Position numbers and translations under genes: made by a program. The notes under the pieces were generated by a model. That model did not search any database, was not told the origin of the DNA, and saw only the letters and a program-made list of their open reading frames with translations. From Omphiscola glabra (taxonomy: Eukaryota; Mollusca; Gastropoda; Lymnaeidae): a stretch of DNA of 64,000 nt. Of this stretch, positions 43,453-55,076 are shown piece by piece. The stretch is from positions 8,515,793 through 8,579,792 of the forward strand of contig OZ024798.1 of NCBI GenBank assembly GCA_964017045.1, written 5' to 3'. Every line of letters begins with the position of its first letter. The stretch's first letter is position 1.

Positions 43453-43567
43453 AATAAACGTTGGTGGTAGCCAACTAAAACAAACATTGGTGGTAGCCAA
43501 CTCAAACAAACAATGGTGGTAGCCAACTCGAACAAACTTTGGTGGTAGCCAACTCGAACAAACTTTG
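43453..43567. repeat. 25-bp minisatellite, about 4-5 copies
   Basis: Unit TTGGTGGTAGCCAACTCGAA then CAAAC. The unit holds the palindrome-like TTGGTGGTAGCCAA. Confidence 0.9.
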
Positions 43568-44440
43568 GCGCTAATCACAGACAGAACATATATGTTAATA
43601 AGACTCTACCATATAGAGTATTATAGAGGACAATAATGACTGTATGGGACTGTTCACAAGGACGGACCCCGAACCTGGGTGATTGAGTGGAATGCCAATG
43701 ACGAAGTATGTGCAGTGATGATGACGACATTCACTGAGCTCACTCATCATCTGTGGTACTTAAAACCACAGAGGCCTTCTGGACTGCATCACCACATCCG
43801 TCTACTCGGACCGATGGATGGCCTTCCAGGTGGACAACCCCCCCCCCCACCATGTCAGATCATCTCCACGCCCTTTCTTACAAACCCACCCCACCCCCTC
43901 CAAAAAAAAAAAAAAACTGAAAAAAACTGATCGTATACAAAATGTTATTCATCGATAAAAAAAGTTTCATGCCAACCAACGATGACACCTCTTTGTTACA
44001 AGGTGTCGTTGTGAGGTGTCAAACATCTTACAGAGCAACTTACCTGCACCCGTGAACATAGATTCGAGTCACATAAACGTCTTTGATGCCACGGGGCGTT
44101 GCTTTTAGCACTCGGCTTATCTACATGCACTGCGGTTGTGCTTCGTCAACCCTTGGTACCATTAAAACAACCAAATGGCTTCAGTCGTTTGTCTAGAAAC
44201 TGTATCAGTCCAAGTCGACCCAATGGCTGAAAAAGGAAATGTGCTCGCGTTTCGTTACAACTGCTTGCACCTTTAGGGGAATCGAGTCCTAAAAAGTGTG
44301 TGTGTGTGTGCGGGCTTTGGGGGGGAGGGGGTCCGGAAAAGGCAACATTAATGGCCACGAAATGATAGAAAGGTGGCTATGATTCTTGTCGGATCTAATC
44401 TGACGTCACAAGAGAAGAGTTGTTGATTGCTTATGGTTTC
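43568..44440. other. intergenic DNA, no gene recognised
   Basis: C-tract near 43839-43848, A-run near 43902-43915, GT run near 44297-44309. No coding motif recognised. Confidence 0.5.
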
Positions 44441-44454
44441 CTTTGGGCTTTTCG

Positions 44455-44560
44455 GTGGTAGTGGGGGTGGTGAGTGGGGTGGGGGACTGGGGTGGGGTGG
44501 GGAGTGGGGTTGGGGGTGGAGGCACTGGCGTTGGAAGGATGGGGAGGATGGGGGTGATCT
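44455..44560 (+). repeat. G-rich stretch with G-quadruplex potential
   Basis: More than ten runs of three to five G separated by one to four bases (GGTGGTGAGTGGGGTGGGGG and onward). Confidence 0.75.
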
Positions 44561-44744
44561 ACCCGGGAGGCAATTTTTAAAAATAAAACTATTTGCGGGA
44601 GGTTTGGGGGGGGGGGGGGCATCTTTGGCCAAGTGCCGTTTTTGTGTTGGCAGACAAGTCTCTCTGTTAACTGTAAAATCAAGTAATAGTATCCTGTTTG
44701 ATAGTTGTAGTTAAAAATACAGTTGTAGTGGAATAGGTAAGTTT

Positions 44745-45010
44745 GGGGGGGGGGGGGGGTATGTGATTTTTTTTTGGGGGGGGGGAGGTTGAGATGTTTG
44801 AAATGGATGGAATAGATGGAATAGGTGGGGTAGGTGGGATAAGTGATATAGTTGATATGGATGAAATAGATGGGATAGTTGGGATATGTGAGGTAGGTTT
44901 GGATAGGTGAGATTTGTGAAAAAGGATAGGTAGGATAGGTGAGTTTGGTTGGATAGTTCAAGTAGTTAGGATACGTGGAATAGGTAAATTGTGGGATGGG
45001 TTGACATATA
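44745..45010. repeat. G-tracts and degenerate GGATAGGTGA-type repeat
   Basis: Two G-tracts (44745-44758 and 44776-44785) are followed by about 200 bp of diverged 5- and 10-mers related to GGGATAGGTGA and GATGGAATA. Confidence 0.7.
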
Positions 45011-45149
45011 TCTCGAAAGGGGGCTAGTTTATTATTTTTTGTTTTATTATGGTATATGGGGGTGGGGCGGTATAGAGTAATGCTATGTGTCAATTGTTTT
45101 TTTAATCCTTCATATTAACGTTTCTATTTTTCTTCTTTTGTTTACGGTT

Positions 45150-45700
45150 AAAACCATCGGACGGCTAATTGACACACTTCCCGTCAACCCATCAACTTGG
45201 TTTATAGATTCGTTGCCGATGACAACACATTCTATTAAATTCTCAGCCCCTCCCCTCCCCCGCCCCGCCCCCCACCCTCAACCTCGAAAGTCAAGCTTAA
45301 CACTACCTGATGACACTGACTTCACGAAATCAAATTCCCGATGAATGCGCCAAATGAGAATATTAAAAATATCGCAAGTGCGTTTGAAAGGTAATATTTA
45401 ATTTTGTTTTATAGAAATAGTTGGCGTAATAAATCTCGAGGAAATAGCGGGGGTTGGGGGGGGGGGGCAGAACAGTATTAAGATAGTTCAGGGGCGTGAA
45501 CAAATTATGTTGCTGCGAGGCTTTAGGGTGATTTTTTTTGGGGGGGGGGGGGGGGTACTATTTGGGATTCTTATTAAGTTCGTTACTTGTATGAACGTTT
45601 TGTCAAATTTTCAGCCCCACCCCAATTGCTCGAAATTATGCTTTATGAAAGATTTATGAGAAAAATGTTGATATTTAAGGATTGTTTAATTTATTATTTT
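45150..45700 (-). repeat. dispersed repeat family A, long copy
   Basis: Co-linear with 3336-3880 in the same orientation across about 550 bp, including GATTCGTTGCCGATGACAAC, AAATGAGAATATTAAAA, AAATAGTTGGCG, TAGTTCAGGGGCGTGAA and GATTTATGAGAAAAATG. Carries G-tracts at about 45462-45471 and 45540-45555. Confidence 0.85.
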
Positions 45701-46073
45701 AAATTTAATCTTATTTTTGCAAAATGTCCGCTTTTTACATTTACGAAACTAGTCTGGTTTGGTAAATGATAGGTTAGATCAGTGTTTCCCAACGTGGGGC
45801 CCACGTTCCAGAAGGGGGGGGGCAATTGGATTGTTAAGAGTTTTAATTCGTAAAATATTTTGATAAAGGAGACTTTGCTGAAGAACTGATGTTCTGTAAA
45901 TCATTTGACAGCACCACTATTGCCAACATTCAACATAGATATATATGATAAGCTAAAAATACCTAGATGTCTATAATATACCAATGTAAACTATAATATC
46001 TTGTGCTGCAGATAGTGCTCCTAATATGATAGGCAAGAAAAATCGCTGCTTAAAATTGATGAATGCTGAGATT

Positions 46074-46340
46074 CAAGAAATGCTTCTTGTGGCAGTGTGT
46101 TGCCAACTTGGATGATGCAGCCAATGTTAGTGGATTTGTCTGATATTTCAAGTATGCAGTATCAAGAAATGCTTCTTGTGGCAGTGTGTTGCCAACTTGG
46201 ATGAGGCAGCCAATGTTAGTGGATTTGTCTGATATTTCAAGTATGCAGCATCAAGAAATGCTTCTTGTGGCAGTGTGTTGCCAACTTGGATGATGCAGCC
46301 AATGTTAGTGGATTTGTCTTATATTTCAAATATGCAGTAT
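46074..46340. repeat. 89-bp tandem triplication inside the hAT
   Basis: Three copies spaced 89 bp apart, each starting CAAGAAATGCTTCTTGTGGC and ending AAGTATGCAGTAT. Differences are single bases. A fourth start lies at 46341. Confidence 0.93.
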
Positions 46341-46722
46341 CAAGAAAAACTCGCAGAAATGCGAAGCGATGAGTCTGTTCAAACTTTATTTAATATAAAA
46401 GGAGCTATGCCATGGCTTTGTGAGGAAACAGAAATCAAATATTTGAATTTGACCAAATGTGCAAGACAACCATTGTTACAGTTTCCATCTTCATATTTAG
46501 CTGAATGTGGATTTAGTTCTGCTAGGAGCCGTTAGGATGGCAGCATCGCTTCCCCAACCGTTGCACACATGCCAGTATATATATATATATGGATGCAGCA
46601 ACGTACGCTACCAGAAATAGAAGTGATTTGCTGCTAAAAAGAACAAATCGACTGGATATAACACAGTGGGGAGACATGAGACCGAAGCTGTATAAAGCAA
46701 CAAGCTCAAGTTTCTCACTAAA
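46310..46722 (+). pseudogene. hAT transposase C-terminus, ZBED5-like, decayed
   Basis: The frame at 46275-46535 reads MPWLCEETEIKYLNLTKCAR then QPLLQFPSSYLAECGFSSA, and a second frame further on reads SDLLLKRTNRLDITQWGDMR. Together these form the C-terminal block of ZBED5-like hAT transposases (FPSSYLVERGFSAV, then KKRNRL.I..RGDLRL). The catalytic glutamate position (AECGFS) is retained. Between the two frames is an insertion with a TATA run and frameshifts. The N-terminal BED finger and RNase H-like core are not recognisable. Confidence 0.8.
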
Positions 46723-46737
46723 TTAGTCATGTCATAA

Positions 46738-49250
46738 TGCATTTGGGATCTCTCATTGTATTTGGAATCTCTCATTGGATTTGGGATCTCTCATTGTATT
46801 TGGGATCTCTAATTGTATTTGGGATCTCTCATTGTATTTGGGATCTCTCATTGTATTTGGGATCTCTCATTGTATTTGGAATCTCTCATTGGATTTGGGA
46901 TCTCTCATTGTATTTGGGATCTCTAATTGTATTTGGGATCTCTCATTGTATTTGGGATCTCTCATTGTATTTGGGATCTCTCATTGTATTTGGAATCTCT
47001 CATTGTATTTGGGATCTCTCATTGGATTTGGGATCTCTCATTGTATTTGGGATCTCTCATTGGATTTGCGATCTCTCATTGTATTTGGGATCTCTCATTG
47101 GATTTGGGATCTCTCATTGTATTTGGGATCTCTCATTGTATTTGGGATCTCTCATTGTATTTGTGACCTCTAATTGTATTTGGGATCTCTCATTGTATTT
47201 GGGATCTCTCATTGTATTTGGGATCTCTCATTGTATTTGGGATCTCTCATTGGATTTGCGATCTCTCATTGTATTTGGGATCTCTCATTGGATTTGGGAT
47301 CTCTCATTGTATTTGGGATCTCTCATTGTATTTGGGATCTCTCATTGTATTTGGGATCTCTCATTGTATTTTGGATCTCTCATTGTATTTGGGATCTCTC
47401 ATTGGATTTGGGATCTCTCATTGGATTTGGGATCTCTCATTGGATTTGGGATCTCTCATTGTATTTGGGATCTCTCATTGTATTTGAGATCTCTCATTGG
47501 ATTTGGGATCTCTCATTGTATTTGGGATCTATCATTGGATTTGGGATCTCTCATTGTATTTGGGATCTCTCATTGGATTTGTGATCTCTCATTGTATTTG
47601 GGATCTCTCATTGGATTTGGGATCTCTCATTGGATTTGGGATCTCTCATTGGATTTGGGATCTCTCATTGGATTTGGGATCTCTCATTGTATTTGGGATC
47701 TCTCATTGTATTTGGGATCTCTCATTGTATTTGGGATCTCTCATTGGATTTGGGATCTCTCATTGTATTTGGGATCTCTCATTGTATTTGGGATCTCTCA
47801 TTGTATTTGGGATCTCTCATTGGATTTGGGAACTCTCACTGGATTTGGGAACTCTCATTGGATTTGGGATCTCTCATTGTATTTGGGATCTCTCATTGGA
47901 TTGGGATCTCTCATTGGATTTGGGATCTCTCATTGGATTTAGGATCTCTCATTGGATTTGGGATATCTCATTGGATTTGGGATCTCTCATTGTATTTGGG
48001 ATCTCTCATTGTATTTGGGATCTCTCATTGGATTTGGGATCTCTCATTGGATTTGGGATCTCTCATTGTATTTGGGATCTCTCTTTGGATTTGGGATCTC
48101 TCATTGGATTTGGGATCTCTCATTGGATTTGGGATCTCTCATTGGATTTGGGATCTCTCATTGGATTTGGGATCTCTCATTGGATTTGGGATCTCTCATT
48201 GTATTTGGGATCTCTCATTGTATTTGAGATCTCTCATTGGATTTGGGATCTCTCATTGGATTTGGGATCTCTCATTGTATTTGGGATCTCTCATTGTATT
48301 TGGGATCTCTCATTGTATTTGGGATCTCTCATTGGATTTGGGATCTCTCATTGGATTTGGGATCTCTCATTGGATTTGGGATCTCTCATTGGATTTGGGA
48401 ACTCTCACTGGATTTGGGAACTCTCATTGGATTTGGGATCTCTCATTGTATTTGGGATCTCTCATTGGATTGGGATCTCTCATTGGATTTGGGATCTCTC
48501 ATTGGATTTAGGATCTCTCATTGGATTTGGGATATCTCATTGGATTTGGGATCTCTCATTGTATTTGGGATCTCTCATTGTATTTGGGATCTCTCATTGG
48601 ATTTGGGATCTCTCATTGGATTTGGGATCTCTCATTGGATTTGGGATATCTCATTGTATTTGGGATCTCTCATTGGATTTGGGATCTCTCATTGTATTTG
48701 GGATCTCTCATTGTATTTGGGATCTCTCATTGGATTTGGGATCTCTCATTGGATTTGGGATCTCTCATTGTATTTGGGATCTCTCATTGTATTTGGGATC
48801 TCTCTTTGGATTTGGGATCTCTCATTGGATTTGGGATCTCTCATTGGATTTGGGATCTCTCATTGGATTTGGGATCTCTCATTGGATTTGGGATCTCTCA
48901 TTGTATTTGGGATCTCTCATTGTATTTGAGATCTCTCATTGGATTTGGGATCTCTCATTGGATTTGGGATCTCTCATTGTATTTGGGATTTCTCATTGTA
49001 TTTGGGATCTCTCATTGTATTTGGGATCTCTCATTGGATTTGGGATCTCTCATTGGATTTGGGATCTCTCATTGGATTTGGGATCTCTCATTGGATTTGG
49101 GATCTCTCATTGGATTTGGGATCTCTCATTGTATTTGGGATCTCTCATTGTATTTGAGATCTCTCATTGGATTTGGGATCTCTCATTGGATTTGGGATCT
49201 CTCATTGTATTTGGGATCTCTCATTGTATTTGGGATCTCTCATTGTATTC
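46738..49250. repeat. 19-bp minisatellite, about 132 copies
   Basis: Unit ATTTGGGATCTCTCATTGG (or ..TTGT). With period 19 the three forward frames rotate through each other and none contains a stop, so frames of 401, 589, 293 and 250 residues appear; they are one array read in different phases. Marked variant units (GGGAACTCTCACTGG at 47828 and 48397; CTCTCTTTGG near 48081 and 48802) recur as blocks, showing higher-order duplications of about 569 bp and about 721 bp. Confidence 0.97.
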
Positions 49251-49564
49251 TACAACGATTAAATAATGAATAATAAATTAAATTAAAAAAAATTAAAATA
49301 TTTTAGAAACTCATTTTATTCTGTATTTGAATTTCAGGTCTCCGACGTATGCTTAGAAAATGTACTTATTGTGCTTACTTAAAAATTTCTTCTTAAAAAC
49401 TATTCATTCCTAAAAGCCTTTTTACTTCTTCATAAAACATATCATTTAGTTTTCATTGAATATATATATGGGGGGGGGGGGGTGGTGGTTATTTTAGAAA
49501 TGTTTAGGTGGGTCGTGGAATTAAAAAGGATGGATGCTTGGGACGAGTTTCATATTGTATAATG

Positions 49565-49757
49565 GTTTGTATGTGATACGTGTATGTGATACGTGCATGT
49601 GATACGTGTATGTGATACGTGTATGTGATACGTGTATGTGATACGTGTATGTGATACGTGTATGTGATACGTGTATGTGCTACATGTATATGATACGTGT
49701 ATGTGATATGTGTATAAGATACGTGTATGTGATACGTGTATGTGATATGTGTATGTT
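49565..49757. repeat. 13-bp minisatellite, about 15 copies
   Basis: Unit GTATGTGATACGT with a few GATATGT and GCTACAT variants. Confidence 0.93.
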
Positions 49758-49837
49758 AAAATTAATCGAGTGTGTTATTAAACGGGTGAGAAAAATGGTA
49801 TATGGTGAGGCTTGGGGGGTTGTGAGCCAGCAGTCAA

Positions 49838-50225
49838 TAGATATGGGCCATCATTCAATAGATGTGGGCCAGCATTCAATAGATGTGGGCCAGCCTTCAA
49901 TAGATGTGGGCCAGCCTTCAATAGATGTGGGCCATCATTCAATAGATGTGGGCCAGCCTTCAATAGTGGGGCCATCATTCAATAGATGTGGGCCAGCCTT
50001 CAATAGATGTGGGCCAGCATTCAATAGATGTGGGCCAGCATTCAATAAATGTGGGCCAGCATTCAATAGATGTGGGCCAGCCTTCAATAGATGTCGGCCA
50101 GCCTTCAATAGATGTGGGCCATCATTCAATAGATGTTGGCCAGCCTTCAATAGATGTGGGCCAGCATTCAATAGATGTGAACCAGCATTCAATGGATTTG
50201 TGCCAGCATTCAATAAGTGTGGGCC
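49838..50225. repeat. 21-bp minisatellite, about 18 copies
   Basis: Unit TTCAATAGATGTGGGCCAGC plus one base. A 7-codon period creates frames on both strands. One unit has a deletion (CAATAGTGGGGCC), shifting the frame. Confidence 0.95.
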
Positions 50226-51347
50226 AGTGTCAATCAGAAGTAAAGCCAACCTATCTCATATAAACACATGTCTACAATGCTGACAACTGTCACATTAACT
50301 GTTGCAAGGAAGCAACTCTTGTGTGGATAAAATGTAAAACCAATTTAAAATCTGCCCTTGGCCACACGCAAAGGGATCCCCATTCCCTCCGCTCTAGCCC
50401 AACACAGACACCTTAACGCAGAGATAGGATCGTGACGTCACGCGCACACACACAAAATAATTTAATCCTATTGCACCCCCCCCCCCCAACTGTTCAACAA
50501 TCTTTAATCGCCAGTTTCCCCCTAATCACCAGTTTCCCCCTAATCGCCCGATTTCCCCCTAATCTCGGATTGTCTTTAAAAATCTGTCATGAAACACAGT
50601 ATCTCTTTTGTATTTTTACTGTCACTTCTAGCAGGCGATCATCTTACGTCCATAACAAAATGTTTGAACTCCCACACTATAACCCAAACATTGTCATAAA
50701 CCTCATAACGACCCTGGCCCGTCATGGCCGAACTCGTGCTCCAGATCTCCCCGGACCCATCTCTGCCCCCCAAAACGAGGCCCAGCCCAGCGCACGTGTT
50801 GCCGTAAAGCGAACAGGATTTTATATTTTTATATCGCAGTTAAATATAAACAAAATCTCGCCAGTTTCCCCTACATAACAAACTTTTACGACAATCAAAT
50901 CTTACGACATATGAGCCTGCGTGCGAGTCGGTTTTTTTTTTTTATAACAACTCTTTGGGAGCACAAAATTCGAAAAGCTGGTTTTAAAAAAGAATTTAAA
51001 ATCCCTATTATGGGTTTCCTTGCCCAATGGCTGACAGTCTAATTCTTATAAAATGATAGTTTAGACCCTAGTTAAGATCTTGGCCATTAACTACACATTT
51101 TTAAAAAACAAAAACAAACAAAGGTTTGTTTACAAAAAGGATTTCCCCGCCATATAGACACAATCAGTGACGTTACGGTTCGGAAGACAGAGAAGGCTTA
51201 TCAGAAGAAAACAACATATGCTTTGAGACCACGCGGGGTTTAGCTAAGGAAACAATGTGGATCATTGGCGGAGATAACATAATAATGCATTAAGATATAG
51301 AAGTTGAAAAGATTCGTTAAACATGCGAAGCGAAACTCTCTCTATTT
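50226..51347. other. intergenic DNA, no gene recognised
   Basis: Contains a C-tract at about 50476-50487 and three copies of a 20-bp unit (AATCGCCAGTTTCCCCCT type) at 50507-50568. Frame 50432-50878 runs through these and has no recognisable domain. Confidence 0.55.
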
Positions 51348-51395
51348 CAGAGGTTCTCAACCTGTGGGTCGCGACCACCGAAAAACACATATACT

Positions 51396-54006
51396 CAGGG
51401 CCGGATTAACCTCTAGGCAAACAAGGCACGTGCCTTGGGCACCAAGCGTTTGGAGGCACAACAAATCCTCAAGAAATTATTTTTTTGAACAAATTTAAGT
51501 CCAGAAACAACTGAAAATTGACAAGTGCTATGAAAATGAAGAAATACATTATAATAAAAATTCACATTCAAGTTTGGTACAATCTTGAATGCTTAAAAAT
51601 TAAGCGCATAAAAAATTTAAAAAACTCATGGGAAATGGTTATGAGTAAAATGCGGACTCACTCGACTTGTAAATAAATAATGCGGTCGTATTCGAATTTT
51701 AAAAATTTTTGGGAAGTTTTATAAAAAAATTTAAACCATTTTTATATTTTCAATAAATAATATTAAAATAATAACATTAATTAATTAATTCGACCGGGAA
51801 CCCCTTAGTAATGGACACAGAAACTGATAAAAATGGGTTCAGTGACTGGAAAAATAACATTTATGTTTATAATCACGAACAAAGCGCTACTCATAAGGAC
51901 TGAATGTGAATATACCTGAGTCGTCGACAAGGCTCCGGTCTACTACAAAAGCTAGAAGAGCAAATAAATGAAGAGTATAGTTACTGGGAACATGTTTTGA
52001 AGAGAGCAGTAGCGATTATTTGCACTATAGCTGAGCGCGGTCTGGCTTTTAGAGGGGAAAATGAACAATTTGGATCTGTACAAAATGGAAATTATTTAGG
52101 GTTGCTGGAGTTGGTCAGTCAGTTTGATCCATTTTTAGCATCACACATTGCGAAATATGGAAATTCTGGAAAGGGAAATCCTTCTTATTTATCCAAAACT
52201 ATATGTGAAGAGCTGATTGAAATTATTTCCAAAAAAGTCAGTGAAGTAATTGTAAATGAAGTAAAGGCTTCCGGTTATTTCAGCTTCTCAGTAGACTCAA
52301 CACCCGATATTTCACATAAAGATTCAGTTAAACGTTGCTCTTCGATATGTAGCAGACGGAGAGCCCATTGAACGCTTTTTGACTTTCTTGGCGCTGCAAA
52401 ATCACATCGGTGAAGATATGGCTAAGCAAGTGCTGCAGTACTTACGTGAAGTTTGCAAAATTGATTTTTCGAAATGCAGAGGTCAATCCTACGATAATGC
52501 AGCTAATAAGTCCGGATGCTACAAGGGCATGCAAAAAGAAATTCTAGAGGATAATGAGTTTGCTATACACATACCCTGTGCTGCCCATTCACTAAATCTT
52601 GTAGGCAGAAGTGTCGTTGACTCCTGTTTAGAGGCAGTAAACTTCTTCCATACAATGCAACTGATCTATACTTTTTTCTCAGCTTCAACCAACAGATGGA
52701 ATATTCTGAAAAGATGCCTTGTGAATGAAAGGCTGGTAAAGTCTCTTTCCGATACCAGATGGGAAGCACATGCTGTTGCAACTGAAGCTATCTTAAAGTC
52801 TCATCCTCAGATTTTAAAAGCATTAGAATGTATACAAGAAGATCAGTCACAGAAAGGAGACACCAGAAGACAAGCAGAAAACATTGCAAAGAAGATGCAA
52901 GAATTAGAATTTGCTTTCATGCTTGTTTTTTTGGGAAGAGGTATTACAGAATTTTCACAGGGCTAGTCAAGCTCTACAAAAGGAGCATGTGAACTTGAAA
53001 ACGTATGCTGATTTGTATTCTTCACTAGCAGATCACTTGCATAAATCTAGGAATGAATTTGAAAGATTTGAAGAAGCTGCAAAAATAATAACACCAGGTG
53101 TAGATTATAAGTCAACTTTGACCCGTAATCGTAAACGAACGACAGTGGTGATTAATGGTGATGCCCCTGAGGTATCTCTGAATGCCATAGAAAAATTTCG
53201 TATATCTACATTCTACGCCATTGTTGACAAACTTGAGACAGAAATGAGTAGACGAGGACAAGTATATAATGATGTAGCAGTTCGATTTTCTTGTTTTGGT
53301 CGATGTATCACTATCACAAACGTCTCACTGTTGTGACGAACTAATAAATGCTTGTCCTAAAGATCTGAACAATAATTTATATACTGAACTACAACAGTTT
53401 CATTCATATATTCGGAAAAAATATGCATCAAAATCGGAAAAAAACACGTTCAATCATGGAGAATTATACAAAGTAATAGTTAGAGACAACTTCGAGTGTG
53501 ACTTTCCAAATGTTGAAATCGCCTTGCGCATATTTTTAAAATTAATGGTTACTAACTGTTCAACTGAGAGCTCTTTTTCTCAGTTGAAACGTACAAAAAA
53601 TCCAAATAGATCAACAATGAAACAAGAAAGACTCGATTCCTTATCTCTGCTTATGATCAAAATTAACTTTGACGATACCCTCAAAGACTTTGCTAGATGT
53701 AAATCTAGAAAAAAACTTTAAAATGTAAATGACAATATCTTTTTGATTCTTTCATCTAATTAAAAAAAAGTATTTTTGTCTACTATTATTTAAAAATTTA
53801 TTAACTATTAATTGTAATACAGAAATACTTAATAGTAGGTTTTATATAAGTGATAGTAGTACAAACTACAAACATATTTGTTAACAACTGTTTTCTTTGC
53901 ATAATATTGAACATACCAGCGGTCACGGTCGGTGAAAGATCCGGGCAGAAGGGGGCACCCATGTGGGTTTGTGCCTTGGGCACTAAAATGGCTTAATCCG
54001 GCCCTG
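51396..54006 (+). mobile_element. hAT transposon, 2611 bp, DUF4371 type, TIR CAGGGCCGGATTAA
   Basis: The left end is CAGGGCCGGATTAA and the right end is its exact reverse complement (14 bp). Both sides are flanked by CATATACT (51388-51395 and 54007-54014), a perfect 8-bp target duplication. GTGCCTTGGGCAC occurs near both ends as a subterminal repeat. The interior is one transposase gene with frameshifts. Perfect ends and duplication argue that it inserted fairly recently. Confidence 0.96.
51961..53721 (+). pseudogene. hAT transposase, DUF4371 / ZMYM1-like, frameshifted
   Basis: Cut-and-paste transposase with a DDE RNase H-like core interrupted by an insertion domain. Readable blocks: YWEHVLKRAVAIICTIAERG then LAFRG (conserved start of the DUF4371 domain); SVDSTPDISH with the first catalytic aspartate at 52294; RGQSYDNAANKSGCYKGMQ with the second at 52493; IPCAAHSLNLVG; LSDTRWEAH near 52748-52774; and TNCSTESSFSQLKR near 53551-53590 with the catalytic glutamate at 53566, followed by STMKQERLDSLSLLMI, the hAT dimerisation block. 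The reading runs through four consecutive frames (to 52371, 52379-52966, 52911-53336, 53296-53721), so at least three frameshifts separate them. All three catalytic residues survive. The N-terminal zinc finger (TTF type) is not recognisable upstream. As it stands the copy cannot make a full protein. Confidence 0.93.
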
Positions 54007-54184
54007 CATATACTCTACAGTTAATAAAGTAGCAATGAAACTAATTTTGTGGTTTGGGGGTCGCCACAACATGAAGAACTGTATTAAAGGGTCGCGGCAT
54101 TGGGAAACCTGAGAATCACTGCTCTATTTAATGGACTGAAAAGATCAAATCTGAGGGGGAAATAGAAAAGTATTATTGTGTTTA

Positions 54185-54597
54185 TTTTTAAGGTGTTTTT
54201 ATATAGCGCAGTACCCCAGCCTAGGGCTAGGCTCAACGCGCTTCACATAAAAATTAGCAATTATAGAAAATTATAAATTTAAAAAGAATGGGTAAAACGC
54301 TTGACCCCACCTACCCACGTACCTTCTACCCTTGTCCAGCCATGGACAGCACCCAACAGCATCGAGCGTTGTTAGAAAAGGGCGAGGTTGGAATGAGTCG
54401 GTATAGTAGAGTTAAGGAGATGGGCCTTGAGGGCTGTTTTAAAGGCTGTTATGGTCGGTATACTGTGGATGTGTAATAGGAGATAATTCCATTGTTTGGA
54501 AGCACAGAAAGAGAAAGATCGTTCATCATTTGTCTTAGTGCGTGTTGACGGAACAGAAAGACTACGTGTGTTTGCGGAGGAATTCAATTCAGTAATT
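54185..54597 (-). mobile_element. SINE-like retroposon with GCGCTATATAA 3' module
   Basis: Read on the minus strand it ends GAGCCTAGCCCTAGGCTGGG then TACTGCGCTATATAAA, the module also found at 32229-32275. The body contains stretches such as CCAAACAATGGAATTATCTC. Length of about 400 bp and no coding are compatible with a SINE or a short LINE 3' fragment. Confidence 0.55.
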
Positions 54598-54727
54598 GAG
54601 CAGCCACCCAAGGGAGTAGCCACCCAAGTGAGTAGCCATTCAAGTGAGTTGCCACCCAAGTGAGTAGCCATTCAAGTGAGTAGCCATTCAATTGAATAGC
54701 CATTCAATTGAATAGCCACCCCAGTTG
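54598..54727. repeat. 16-bp minisatellite, about 8 copies
   Basis: Units GTAGCCACCCAAGTGA and GTAGCCATTCAAGTGA, later with ATTGAAT. It adjoins the head side of the SINE-like element. Confidence 0.9.
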
Positions 54728-54787
54728 ATATAAGTTTTAAAATAATTTTTATATATGTATAAAAGGTCACAAAAGTAAATATTATTC

Positions 54788-55045
54788 AACCACCATGTCA
54801 ACCCAACCACCACGCCAACCCGGCCACCACGCCAAGCCAACCACTACGCTGACAAAACTACAACAACCCAATCACCACGCCAACCCAATCACCACGCCAA
54901 ACCAACCACCACGCCAACCAAACTACAAGAACCAAATCATCATACCAACCCAATCTCCACGCCGTCCCAAACACCACGCCAACCAAACTACAACAACCCA
55001 ATACCCATACCAACCCAACCACCACGCCAACATATTTTTGTATTG
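54788..55045. repeat. degenerate CCACCACGCCAACC-type repeat
   Basis: About fifteen diverged units of 14-18 bp built from AACCCAACCACCACGCC, with indels. Confidence 0.8.
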
Positions 55046-55076
55046 GTCCTCCATTTGCTTCATTTCTCGCAATGAC

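Larger units (their letters stand above)
45780..49540 (+). mobile_element. degraded hAT element, ZBED5-like, with internal arrays (right end uncertain)
   Basis: The left end CAGTGTTTCCCAACGTGGGG is a typical hAT terminus. Transposase coding remains at 46275-46725. After the 19-bp array, sequence at about 49480-49530 (GGTGGTGGTTATTTTAGAAA then TGTTTAGGTGGGTCGTGG) looks like the 3' subterminal part of the same group, but the terminal CAGTG repeat is not found, so the right limit is approximate and target duplication cannot be checked. Confidence 0.6.
51348..54121. mobile_element. SPIN-like hAT MITE split by a hAT insertion, perfect target duplication
   Basis: The left part 51348-51395 begins CAGAGGTTCTCAACCTGTGG; the right part 54015-54121 contains GGGGGTCGCCACAACATGAA and GGTCGCGGCATTGGGAAACC and ends AATCACTG. 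CTCTATTT flanks both sides (51340-51347 and 54122-54129), an exact 8-bp duplication. Without the insertion and its own duplication the MITE would be about 155 bp. Confidence 0.93.

Noticed and set aside
43219..43578. Minus-strand frame of 119 residues as a gene
   Set aside because: Its first third is the 25-bp array and the rest has no recognisable motif.
46737..49273. Open frames of 401, 589, 293 and 250 residues as genes
   Set aside because: They are the same 19-bp array read in different phases, with no non-repetitive coding sequence, and the translation cycles strictly with the unit.
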